A stretch of DNA of 7,507 bases from CAKSIW01 sp045576435 (GTDB taxonomy: Bacteria > Bacillota > Clostridia > Monoglobales > Monoglobaceae). Each line of letters starts with the position of its first letter. The first letter of the stretch is position 1. The stretch spans positions 1-7,507 of the forward strand of contig JAZNGL010000100.1 of the NCBI GenBank assembly GCA_045576435.1, written 5' to 3'. Below are positions 1 through 6,378 of the stretch, piece by piece. The notes beneath the pieces were generated by a model, which made no database searches, was not told where the DNA came from, and saw nothing but the letters and a program-made list of their open reading frames with translations. A program made the translations under genes and the position numbers.

Positions 1-1336
1 AGATGCTTTGGTTGATGACTTTAATTCATCAATCCGTTTTGACGGGCGCATGTATGCTCAGGATATCCGCGGAAGTCAGGCACATGCAAAAATGCTCGGC
101 AAACAAGGAATAATCCCTGAAAATGATGCCGCTCTTATTATAAAAACCTTAGGTGAAATTCTTCAGGATATTGAAAATGGTAAAATTGAATTCCAGATTG
201 ATGCAGAAGATATTCACATGAATATTGAAACAATTTTGATTTCACGTATTGGTGACGTTGGAAAACGACTTCACACAGGCAGAAGCCGCAATGACCAGGT
301 TGCACTTGACGACAAGCTCTATTTAAGAGATGAGGCTGAATTGCTTGCCAATATGCTCAAAAAGCTTTTAAAAACAATTCTCGGTTTAGCAGAAAACAAT
401 TTAAATACAATTATGCCGGGTTATACCCATCTTCAAAAGGCTCAGCCAATCACCTTTGCGCATCACGTTATGGCATATTATGAAATGTTCTCCCGCGACC
501 TTTCCCGTCTGGCAGATTGGAAAAAAAGAATGAACGTTATGCCTCTTGGAAGTGGAGCGCTCGCCGCAACAACCTATCCGTTGGACCGTCAGTTTGTTGC
601 AGATGAACTTGGCTTTGATGCAATCACCAAAAATAGTCTTGATGGTGTTTCGGACCGTGACTTTGTTTGTGAGCTGGCTTTTGTGCTTTCTATGATCATG
701 GTGCATCTCAGTCGTTTTTCAGAAGAAATTATTTTGTGGAGTTCAAATGAATTCAGTTTCATCGAGCTTGATGATGCTTATAGCACAGGCTCAAGCATCA
801 TGCCGCAAAAGAAAAACCCCGATGTTGCAGAACTTGCACGTGGAAAGTCAGGCAGAGTTTTTGGTTCGCTCATGGGACTTTTAACAATGCTCAAAGGCTT
901 GCCGCTTGCTTATAATAAGGATATGCAAGAGGACAAGGAACAAATTTTTGATGCTCTTGATACCGTTAAAATGTGTCTGCCTGTTTTCTGCGGAATGCTC
1001 TCAACCATGAAAATCCGCAAGGATAAAATGTCAAAGGGTGCAAAGGGTGGCTTCACAAACGCAACAGATGTTGCCGACTACCTTGTAAAACGCGGACTTC
1101 CGTTCCGTGACGCGCATGCCGTATCAGGAAAAATGGTTGCATATTGTCTTGACGAAGATAAAGTTATTGAAGATTTAACACTTGATGAATTCAAAGGCTT
1201 TTCTCCACTTTTTGACGAAGATATATATGACGCTGTTTCACTTGAAACCTGTGTTGAACAGCGCAATATTGTTGGTGGACCTTCTCCAGAAACAATGAAA
1301 AAAATTATTGATGAATATAAACTGATTTTAAAATAA
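1..1336 (+). CDS. argH: argininosuccinate lyase, 5'-truncated by the window edge
   Basis: Cleaves argininosuccinate to arginine and fumarate, the last step of arginine biosynthesis; a cytoplasmic homotetramer of the fumarase/aspartase superfamily. The open frame runs from the left edge (codons from base 2 read D-A-L-V-D-D-F-N-S-S-I) to TAA at 1334-1336. The TTG at 8-10 is an internal leucine, not a start; roughly the first 15 residues of a typical 455-460 aa ArgH lie outside. Visible landmarks are HTGRSRNDQV (about 271-300), GYTHLQKAQP with the conserved His at 428-430, and the superfamily signature GSSIMPQKKNP at 788-820, which carries the catalytic serine. The C-terminal part (VGGPSPETMKK) is complete and in frame, so the visible part looks functional. 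argG would be expected upstream, but that lies outside the window. It converges on the SGNH hydrolase gene and is separated from it by the terminator at 1349-1390. Confidence 0.97.
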   Translation, partial: DALVDDFNSSIRFDGRMYAQDIRGSQAHAKMLGKQGIIPENDAALIIKTLGEILQDIENGKIEFQIDAEDIHMNIETILISRIGDVGKRLHTGRSRNDQVALDDKLYLRDEAELLANMLKKLLKTILGLAENNLNTIMPGYTHLQKAQPITFAHHVMAYYEMFSRDLSRLADWKKRMNVMPLGSGALAATTYPLDRQFVADELGFDAITKNSLDGVSDRDFVCELAFVLSMIMVHLSRFSEEIILWSSNEFSFIELDDAYSTGSSIMPQKKNPDVAELARGKSGRVFGSLMGLLTMLKGLPLAYNKDMQEDKEQIFDALDTVKMCLPVFCGMLSTMKIRKDKMSKGAKGGFTNATDVADYLVKRGLPFRDAHAVSGKMVAYCLDEDKVIEDLTLDEFKGFSPLFDEDIYDAVSLETCVEQRNIVGGPSPETMKKIIDEYKLILK

Positions 1337-1348
1337 TCAAAATATTTC

Positions 1349-1390
1349 AAAAAATGCTATATCCCTTTAAAAAGGGATATAGCATTTTTT
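1349..1390. terminator. bidirectional intrinsic terminator between convergent genes
   Basis: A perfect 20-base inverted repeat (arms 1349-1368 and 1371-1390) has the core TGCTATATCCCTTT and only AA between the arms, so the real loop is probably TTAAAA. The outer arms are A-rich on the left and T-rich on the right, so each strand has a U-tract after the stem. It lies 12 bases after the argH stop and 20 bases beyond the stop of the leftward hydrolase gene, the expected place for a shared terminator. Confidence 0.9.
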
Positions 1391-1410
1391 ATAATATAAG
1401 TAATCACAAT

Positions 1411-2103
1411 TTACGGATAAATATTTTTTAACTTACCCCAATAGTATTTCGCCAGAACTTCTCCACCTTTTTCGGTTAAATGCACCTGGTCTTGAAGATA
1501 TTCATCATCTTTTTCAACACGATAATATCCTAATCCCGACTCACTTGCCCCATTCCAACATTGAATGCCATGCATTCTGCAAATGGTTTCAACGGCATCC
1601 TCCCACTCTAAATAGCCCTTAATCATATTCGACACAGGAGTGAACTTTTCACTTATGTCTGGTACATTATAGCGGCCTCTGCTCGCAATCAGTATTACAA
1701 CATAAGCTCTTGTGTTTGAAAGCAGATATTCTATAATCTGATTGAGGTTCCCACAAAAGGTTTCGTCACATACATCGGTTATTTCCCCGAGCTCGCCTTT
1801 CATGTAATCATTTGGGATAACTTCAACCGTAATTAAATCAGCTTCTGCCTTTCCGTCATTTAAGCACATGCATCTAGATTTAATGTTGTCTTCGCCATGC
1901 AGTGACGGAATAATTCCACTTCCCGCCTTGCCAAAATTATATTCCTTTAACCCTGAATATTCTGCAAGCTTTTCTGTGTAATATCCCGTTCTTCCTCTGT
2001 TTTTTGTTCCGTCAGGCTTATATCCTATTACACTCTCCAAGACCGATTTATCAGTCATAGATGTGCCATAGCAATACCATTTTTTATCTTTCCATTGTTG
2101 CAT
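1411..2103 (-). CDS. SGNH/GDSL-type hydrolase, cytoplasmic
   Basis: A 230-residue predicted esterase/lipase-fold hydrolase. The four SGNH landmarks are visible: block I as YGTSMTD with nucleophile Ser15 (GTS in place of the usual GDS), a Gly block as NFGKAGSG (56-62), block III as EVIPNDY with Asn98, and block V as DQVH with Asp205 and His208. There is no signal peptide or membrane segment, so it should act in the cytoplasm, for example removing an acyl group from a small molecule or imported sugar; the substrate cannot be read from the sequence. The ATG at 2101-2103 is preceded by AGAGGG (2112-2117 on the complement), supporting this start. It follows the aminotransferase gene by 72 bases in the same direction with no clear terminator between them, so co-transcription is likely. 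The family call is firm; the function is open. Confidence 0.85.
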   Translation of the reverse strand: MQQWKDKKWYCYGTSMTDKSVLESVIGYKPDGTKNRGRTGYYTEKLAEYSGLKEYNFGKAGSGIIPSLHGEDNIKSRCMCLNDGKAEADLITVEVIPNDYMKGELGEITDVCDETFCGNLNQIIEYLLSNTRAYVVILIASRGRYNVPDISEKFTPVSNMIKGYLEWEDAVETICRMHGIQCWNGASESGLGYYRVEKDDEYLQDQVHLTEKGGEVLAKYYWGKLKNIYP

Positions 2104-2175
2104 AAGTGTTTCCCTCTTTTCAACAAAAAGAACAAGTCCGAAATAAAATCGGTCTCACTCCTATTTAAACTAATC

Positions 2176-3333
2176 CTAGGCTTTCGCAGCACGACACTTC
2201 GCAATAAATTCATCAAGTTCCTCTTTTGTTTTGTCAACACGCATGCTGGAATAAACCGTTCTTGACAAATAATCAAGTGTTTTAGGGCACATATCTGCGC
2301 TATAATCAGGTGCTTTATTTGCTGACATTTTAAATGGGTCTGCGGCCGGATTAACCGCACCTTTTTTCTCTAAAATACTCGTCCAATTTGTGTAAACATG
2401 CTTGCCTGTGTCTATCGGCAAAGTACCGCCAATTTTTTCAGAAAAGGCTCTCGCCTCTTTCTCAGTAGCAAATCTGAAAGCAACAACCACACCGCAATCT
2501 CCTTCAATATCATTTGATGGAATAAATTCAAAATCATTTTTGAGTGCATCCATTATATATTTTTTGTTTGCTCTAAGTTCTTCTAAAATTCCATCAAGAC
2601 GTGTTAACTGAACTCTCATAATGGCAGCAGTTATTTCATTGGTACGATATTCAACGCCACAGAAGAGCTCGGTTGAAAAATTATCGAACTGATTGCCAAA
2701 GAATGCAATAGCACTCGAGTCATGATATATTGCGGCACGTTCAAAAATATCTCTATTATTTGTGAGCAATGCGCCACCTTCACCTGCAGTAATAATTTTG
2801 AACTGATTAAAGCTTAATGCTCCCGCATCTCCCCATGTGCCAAGTCGTTTACCTTTATATGAACCTCCATCTGCCTGACACGCATCCTCTAAAACATATA
2901 TATTGTGCTTTTTTGCCAAATCACACAGAGCTTCCATATTGCTTGGGAAACCTTGAATGTGAACAGGCAAAATAGCCTTTGTTCTGCCTGTTATTTTCTT
3001 TTCAACAGCATTGACATCAAGGGTGAGTGTTTCATCAACCTCCGCAATAATCGGCATAGCACCAACTGCTACCACCGCCATTGCTGTTGCAATATAGGTG
3101 TATGCGGGCACAATTACCTCATCTCCAGGTCCAACTCCCATGCCAATCAACGCAGATATCAAAGAGGCTTTTCCGGACGACATTAATATTGCATGGTCAT
3201 TATTAAACACCTTGCATAATTCTTCTTCAAAGAGTGCAGTCTGCGACTCAACCGGTCCAGCGCACTTAAATAGCCATTTAGATTCTATCACCTTTGCAAC
3301 CGCATCAATTTCTTCTTGTCCTATTCTATACAT
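2176..3333 (-). CDS. DegT/DnrJ/EryC1/StrS-family PLP-dependent aminotransferase
   Basis: A 385-residue fold-type I PLP enzyme of the family that transfers an amino group, usually from glutamate or glutamine, to keto-sugars or keto-cyclitols. Visible landmarks are SSGKASLISAL (52-62, cofactor phosphate region), DEVIVPAYTYIATA (71-84), LPVHIQG (122-128), VLEDACQA with Asp150 that pairs with the pyridine nitrogen, and SFNQFKIITAGEGG with Lys179 as the probable Schiff-base lysine. The length is normal and the frame intact. The usual GYNYR motif that contacts PLP from the neighbouring subunit reads GVEYR (226-230), so Asn is replaced by Glu. The ATG has an excellent GGAGG at 3341-3345 with a 7-base gap. 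The family includes scyllo-inosose and related ketocyclitol aminotransferases as well as nucleotide-sugar aminotransferases; no nucleotide-sugar genes lie nearby, so the first type is slightly favoured here. It is transcribed away from the sugar operon. Confidence 0.92.
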   Translation of the reverse strand: MYRIGQEEIDAVAKVIESKWLFKCAGPVESQTALFEEELCKVFNNDHAILMSSGKASLISALIGMGVGPGDEVIVPAYTYIATAMAVVAVGAMPIIAEVDETLTLDVNAVEKKITGRTKAILPVHIQGFPSNMEALCDLAKKHNIYVLEDACQADGGSYKGKRLGTWGDAGALSFNQFKIITAGEGGALLTNNRDIFERAAIYHDSSAIAFFGNQFDNFSTELFCGVEYRTNEITAAIMRVQLTRLDGILEELRANKKYIMDALKNDFEFIPSNDIEGDCGVVVAFRFATEKEARAFSEKIGGTLPIDTGKHVYTNWTSILEKKGAVNPAADPFKMSANKAPDYSADMCPKTLDYLSRTVYSSMRVDKTKEELDEFIAKCRAAKA

Positions 3334-3380
3334 ATTCTTTCCTCCATTTTAAAACTATTTTTTTATTTCTTTATATCACA

Positions 3381-3409
3381 ATTTTATGTCTATACCATAT
3401 CTTTTTCAA
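3381..3409 (-). promoter_or_regulatory. sigma-A-type promoter for the aminotransferase-hydrolase pair
   Basis: On the complement, TTGAAA (3409-3404) and TAAAAT (3386-3381) are separated by exactly 17 bases, five of six matches to consensus in each box. Transcription would start near 3374, giving a leader of about 40 bases before the ATG at 3333. Predicted from sequence only. Confidence 0.65.
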
Positions 3410-3421
3410 TCCCTATATTGA
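3406..3421. promoter_or_regulatory. candidate operator, TCAAT-N6-ATTGA inverted repeat
   Basis: Perfect 5-base half-sites (3406-3410 and 3417-3421) flank CCCTAT. The repeat overlaps the -35 box of the leftward promoter and lies about 30 bases upstream of the -35 box of the rightward promoter. It is a plausible binding site for the divergently encoded AraC-type regulator. Short palindromes are common in AT-rich DNA, and AraC proteins often use direct rather than inverted repeats, so support is weak. Confidence 0.22.
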
Positions 3422-3450
3422 TTAACTTGTTCCTAAAAATTCTTATTGTG

Positions 3451-3479
3451 TTGACTTTTTATTTTAAGAATGCTACTAT
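3451..3479 (+). promoter_or_regulatory. extended -10 promoter for the regulator and sugar operon
   Basis: TTGACT (3451-3456) and TACTAT (3474-3479) are spaced by 17 bases, with TG at 3471-3472 giving the TGN of an extended -10 element. Transcription would start near 3486, about 24 bases before the ATG at 3510. A short palindrome GGTTT-A-AAACC (3487-3497) sits at the expected start and just before the AGGAGG site. Confidence 0.65.
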
Positions 3480-3509
3480 AAATTTGGGTTTAAAACCAGG
3501 AGGTTTATT

Positions 3510-4373
3510 ATGTTACATCAACCAGTGATTATAAATGAATCATCTTATGTCGCATTACTCACAACAAATCGTTCTTATCCTATTGCCCACAGGCATATTG
3601 AATTCGAAATCTTATATATTCTTGAGGGTGAAGTTGAACTTTTAATAAACGACAATCGTTTTATTGCAAAAAAGGGAGATTTGGTTCTGATAGAAAGCCT
3701 GGCAGTGCATAAAGTCTTAAAATCAGAACATGCGAATAAATTTTTGCTTCTCGAATTTGGTCCGACATTTTTAGGCAATAGTTTTAATATTCTTGCAAAT
3801 GCCGAATTTAATTCTCCTGTTTTTAATGTGAACGATAATTCAATTTCATCTGCAATTAAAGCCTTGCTTGATGAAATCATAGAAGAAGTCACAAATTGCA
3901 CAATTGAATCAAAGTTAATTATTCAGGGAAACATCTATAAAATCGCTGCACATCTTCACAGGATGAGAAAGGATGGTAACAAACTTTCTCAAAAGCAAGA
4001 GGCAGAAATTAAATTACAGATGGTTGTTGGCAAAGCCTTGGAGTTAGTCAATTTCCGTTATAAAGATGCGCTTACCGTAGAAGACGCAGCAAGAGAAACA
4101 GGCTATAGTGTGAGTAATTTCTGCAGAATTTTCAAAAAAGCTTTTGGAACAACTTTTCATTCCTTTTTGAATGATGTTCGCGTGAAAAACGCTTGTGTTC
4201 TTCTTTCAGATGCAACCCTGCCCATATATGCTATAGCGCAAAAAGTCGGATATCCCGATACAAAGACATTTTGTCGTATCTTTAAGGAAAAAAAGGGTCT
4301 AACCCCAACAGAATATAGGCAAAATTCAAAACCAGAAAAAAATATATCATATAAAAAGGAGTCAAAAATATGA
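3510..4373 (+). CDS. AraC-family transcriptional regulator with N-terminal cupin sensor domain
   Basis: A 287-residue regulator predicted to sense a sugar or related small molecule and control the flanking genes. Residues about 1-90 form a cupin/AraC-ligand-binding domain: HRHIEFEILYILEGEVE with His27, His29 and Glu33, followed by KKGDLVLIESLAVHKV with His67, the usual metal or ligand cluster. A linker of about 90 residues leads to two helix-turn-helix motifs, the first around 188-212 (LTVEDAARETGYSVSNFCRI) and the second around 238-262 (IYAIAQKVGYPDTKTFCRI), ending in the family signature KKGLTPTEYR. AGGAGG (3498-3503) six bases before the ATG fixes the start. The stop overlaps the next start as ATGA (4370-4373), so it is the first gene of the operon it probably controls. 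Activator or repressor action cannot be told from sequence. Confidence 0.93.
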   Translation: MLHQPVIINESSYVALLTTNRSYPIAHRHIEFEILYILEGEVELLINDNRFIAKKGDLVLIESLAVHKVLKSEHANKFLLLEFGPTFLGNSFNILANAEFNSPVFNVNDNSISSAIKALLDEIIEEVTNCTIESKLIIQGNIYKIAAHLHRMRKDGNKLSQKQEAEIKLQMVVGKALELVNFRYKDALTVEDAARETGYSVSNFCRIFKKAFGTTFHSFLNDVRVKNACVLLSDATLPIYAIAQKVGYPDTKTFCRIFKEKKGLTPTEYRQNSKPEKNISYKKESKI

Positions 4374-5203
4374 AAAAATCTCAAATTTGCTATGCTATAT
4401 GGCCTTGGGGAACCAAGACACGCGAAGAAGCAGAGCTTGCAGCAAAAGAAATAACCGAAATTGGCTTTAAATCCTTTGAAAGCGTTAAAACCGCAATGTA
4501 TGCCTATGATGCAAATGTTAAGGAATATATGGCTATGCTTGACAAATATGGGCTTAAAGCAAATAGCTTCTATTTTCACATCCCCGGCGCCGGCGAAGAA
4601 GATGAACATCTCTTCTCAACATTAGAAAAGGAGTTGGAATTTGTTGCAGAAATGGGTGTAACCCGTGCAACCCTTCAAGGCACACACTCACGGCCTGAAA
4701 ACTTTGGAATCAAAGAGCACGAATATAATCTTAACAACATGCTGCGATTTGCAAAAATTGCCAAATCCTTCGGCATTAAAACAAGTGTTCACCCTCACGT
4801 TAACACCTTCTTTATGTTTGAAGAGGATATCGACTATGTTATGCAAAACACCGATAAAGATTTAATTTATCTTGCACCCGATACAGCTCATATTGCCGCT
4901 GCAGGTGCAGACCCTGTTGAAATTATAAAAAGATATGCCGACAGAGTGAACTTTGTTCATCTTAAGGACTACAAGTTTGGTGACGAAGTTACAGATTCAG
5001 GCTGGGTTGACTCGGGTGTTCCTATCATGACCTGTTTCCATGAACTTGGTAAGGGTACTGTCAATTTCCCTGAGGTGTTCAAGGTTTTGGATTCTGTTAA
5101 TTACACAGGACCTTTGTGTGTTGAGCTCGACAAGCCACCCGTTTCAAACAAAGAAAGTGCTAAAAATAACTACGATTATCTTTGTTCACTTCTTGACGAC
5201 TAA
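4370..5203 (+). CDS. sugar phosphate isomerase/epimerase-like TIM-barrel protein (IolE-like)
   Basis: A 277-residue protein of the xylose-isomerase-like TIM-barrel (AP endonuclease 2) superfamily, which includes inosose dehydratase IolE, IolI/IolH and various 3-keto-sugar enzymes. The barrel can be followed: SQICYAIWPWG as strand 1, IGFKSFES at 31-38, LKANSFYFH at 62-70, TSVHPHVNTF at 138-147, IYLAPDTAHIAAAG at 166-179, VNFVHLKDY at 193-201, HELGKGTVNF at 224-233 and LCVELDKP at 249-256. Likely divalent-metal ligands are among His141/His143, Asp171, His197 and Glu252. The HPH motif at strand 5 resembles the YHHH motif of IolE more than the usual Glu. It has no signal peptide and should be cytoplasmic. 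The GGAG at 4358-4361 precedes the ATG by 8 bases, and the 4-base overlap with the regulator gene suggests translational coupling. The precise reaction is unknown; a ketose or inosose epimerase or dehydratase is the natural range. Confidence 0.85.
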   Translation: MKKSQICYAIWPWGTKTREEAELAAKEITEIGFKSFESVKTAMYAYDANVKEYMAMLDKYGLKANSFYFHIPGAGEEDEHLFSTLEKELEFVAEMGVTRATLQGTHSRPENFGIKEHEYNLNNMLRFAKIAKSFGIKTSVHPHVNTFFMFEEDIDYVMQNTDKDLIYLAPDTAHIAAAGADPVEIIKRYADRVNFVHLKDYKFGDEVTDSGWVDSGVPIMTCFHELGKGTVNFPEVFKVLDSVNYTGPLCVELDKPPVSNKESAKNNYDYLCSLLDD

Positions 5204-5205
5204 TT

Positions 5206-5212
5206 GAGGTGG
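5206..5212 (+). promoter_or_regulatory. ribosome binding site that fixes the oxidoreductase start
   Basis: GAGGTGG lies 5 bases before the ATG at 5218-5220 and matches the anti-SD core GAGGTG exactly. An in-frame GTG at 5209-5211 lies inside this site, so it cannot be the start; the protein begins MKKIKVGIIG, right at the Rossmann fold. Confidence 0.8.
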
Positions 5213-5217
5213 CAGAT

Positions 5218-6243
5218 ATGAAAAAAATAAAAGTTGGTATAATTGGAATGGGATATATTGGCGAAAGCCATATTGAAGCTATTCGTCGCATTGGACACTG
5301 TGAACTTTATGCAATTGCAGACACAAATGCGGAGCTTGCAAAGGCAAAGGCAGAGTATTATGGAATAGAAAAGTGTTATTCCTCTGTTGATGAGCTTCTC
5401 AATGACCCGCAAATTGATGCAGTACATAACTGCACTCCGAATTTTCTCCATCTTGAAATAAATAAGCAGATAATTAAATCAGGCAAGCATCTTTTAAGTG
5501 AAAAACCACTCTGCATGAATTACGCTCAGGCACAAGAGTTGGTTGAGCTTAAAAAAAGCTATCCAAATAGTGTTGCGGCGGTAAACTTCAATTATCGTCT
5601 GAACCCCATGGTTCAGGAAACTAAAGCAAGAATTGAAGATGGAAAAATAGGCGACGTACGTGTTTTAACAGGTTCATATCAACAAGATTGGCTTTTGTAT
5701 GACACTGACTATAGCTGGCGTTTAGAGCCTGAGGTTGCCGGCAACTCTTGTGCCATTGCAGATATAGGCTCGCATTGGATGGATGCAATCCAGCATGTAA
5801 CAGGTCATAAAATAACCGAAGTTATGGCTGATTTAAAAACAGTTATTCCTGTTCGCAAAAAGCCAAAAAAACAGACTGAAACCTTCACAAGCACTGTTCC
5901 GACAGAGTTTGACGAGGTTGAAGTTAAAAACGAAGACTATGGCGCCATCTTATTCCACACCGACAAGGGTGCAACAGGCGTTTATCATGTTTCAGAGGTT
6001 GCAGCAGGGCATGGTTGTTATTTTAACTTTGAAATAAATGGCTCTCTTGCTTCAATAAAATGGAATCAAGAGGAAAACGACAGACTTTGGATGGGCTTCC
6101 GTGACGATGATAACAGATATATTATCCGTGACCCTAACAACATTTCAAAGCAAGCAAAGCCATATACCGCCCTCGCAATGGGACATCCAGAGGGATGGAA
6201 TGACGCCTTAAAGGTAATATCTTTGCATTTTATAAGTACATAA
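5218..6243 (+). CDS. Gfo/Idh/MocA-family NAD(P)-dependent oxidoreductase, C-terminus cut by a frameshift
   Basis: Predicted to oxidise or reduce a hydroxyl/keto group on a sugar, glycoside or cyclitol using bound NAD(P). The N-terminal Rossmann fold starts at once with GMGYIG (10-15, as GxGxxG within IIGMGYIGES), an acidic strand end at Asp35 (AIADTN), NCTPNFLH (71-78) and the hallmark EKP (95-97) with catalytic-site Lys96. The C-terminal alpha/beta domain has ADIGSHWMDAIQHVTG (181-196) with the Asp182/His186 pair typical of the family. The frame ends at TAA 6241-6243 after 341 residues, but the last 9 or so (VISLHFIST) do not fit the family: after HPEGWNDALK the -1 frame continues as GNIFAFYKYIIDG and runs to 6362. 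Restoring one base gives 381 residues, the normal length. It starts 14 bases after the IolE-like gene. Either a disrupted gene, a sequencing error, or less likely programmed recoding. Confidence 0.88.
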   Translation: MKKIKVGIIGMGYIGESHIEAIRRIGHCELYAIADTNAELAKAKAEYYGIEKCYSSVDELLNDPQIDAVHNCTPNFLHLEINKQIIKSGKHLLSEKPLCMNYAQAQELVELKKSYPNSVAAVNFNYRLNPMVQETKARIEDGKIGDVRVLTGSYQQDWLLYDTDYSWRLEPEVAGNSCAIADIGSHWMDAIQHVTGHKITEVMADLKTVIPVRKKPKKQTETFTSTVPTEFDEVEVKNEDYGAILFHTDKGATGVYHVSEVAAGHGCYFNFEINGSLASIKWNQEENDRLWMGFRDDDNRYIIRDPNNISKQAKPYTALAMGHPEGWNDALKVISLHFIST

Positions 6244-6362
6244 TTGACGGCTGTGAAGGCAAACCAATATTTGCTACATTAGAGCAAGCAGCTTATATCG
6301 TTAAATTAACCGAGGCAATTGTTGAAAGTAGTAACAAAAAAACATGGATAAAATTAACTTAG
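6213..6362 (+). pseudogene. out-of-frame C-terminal segment of the Gfo/Idh/MocA gene
   Basis: This stretch reads in the frame -1 to the upstream coding region and encodes about 49 residues beginning GNIFAFYKYIIDGCEGKP, then FATLEQAAYIVKLTEAIV and ending WIKLT before TAG at 6360-6362. The pattern 'pFaTleqAayivkltEAiveSs' is the standard closing helix of Gfo/Idh/MocA oxidoreductases and joins directly onto HPEGWNDALK of the upstream frame. It has no start codon or ribosome site of its own, so it is the severed end of the gene beginning at 5218, not a separate gene. It is otherwise undamaged, so the break is recent, artefactual or bypassed. The next gene's ribosome site begins immediately after it, as expected if 6362 is the true end of the gene. 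Confidence 0.85.
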
Positions 6363-6378
6363 AAAGGATGTAATAAAA

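Noticed and set aside
2134..2152. Possible terminator between the aminotransferase and hydrolase genes
   Set aside because: Only a 4-base CCGA/TCGG stem can form, with no T-run directly after it, which is too weak to call.
2055..2360. Leftward open frame of 101 codons spanning the gap between the two leftward genes
   Set aside because: It overlaps the C-terminus of the aminotransferase and the N-terminus of the hydrolase, shows no family pattern, and both genes it overlaps are clearly real.
3334..3509. Riboswitch or other leader RNA in the divergent region
   Set aside because: The predicted leaders are only about 24 and 40 bases long, too short for a known riboswitch fold, and no conserved riboswitch core was recognised.
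4157..4609. Leftward open frame of 150 codons
   Set aside because: It is antisense to the well-supported regulator and IolE-like genes, is low in complexity and rich in Phe/Cys, and has no recognisable domain.
5209..5217. Upstream GTG start adding three residues to the Gfo/Idh gene
   Set aside because: The GTG is part of the ribosome binding site GAGGTGG; the ATG at 5218 has ideal spacing and begins at the Rossmann fold.
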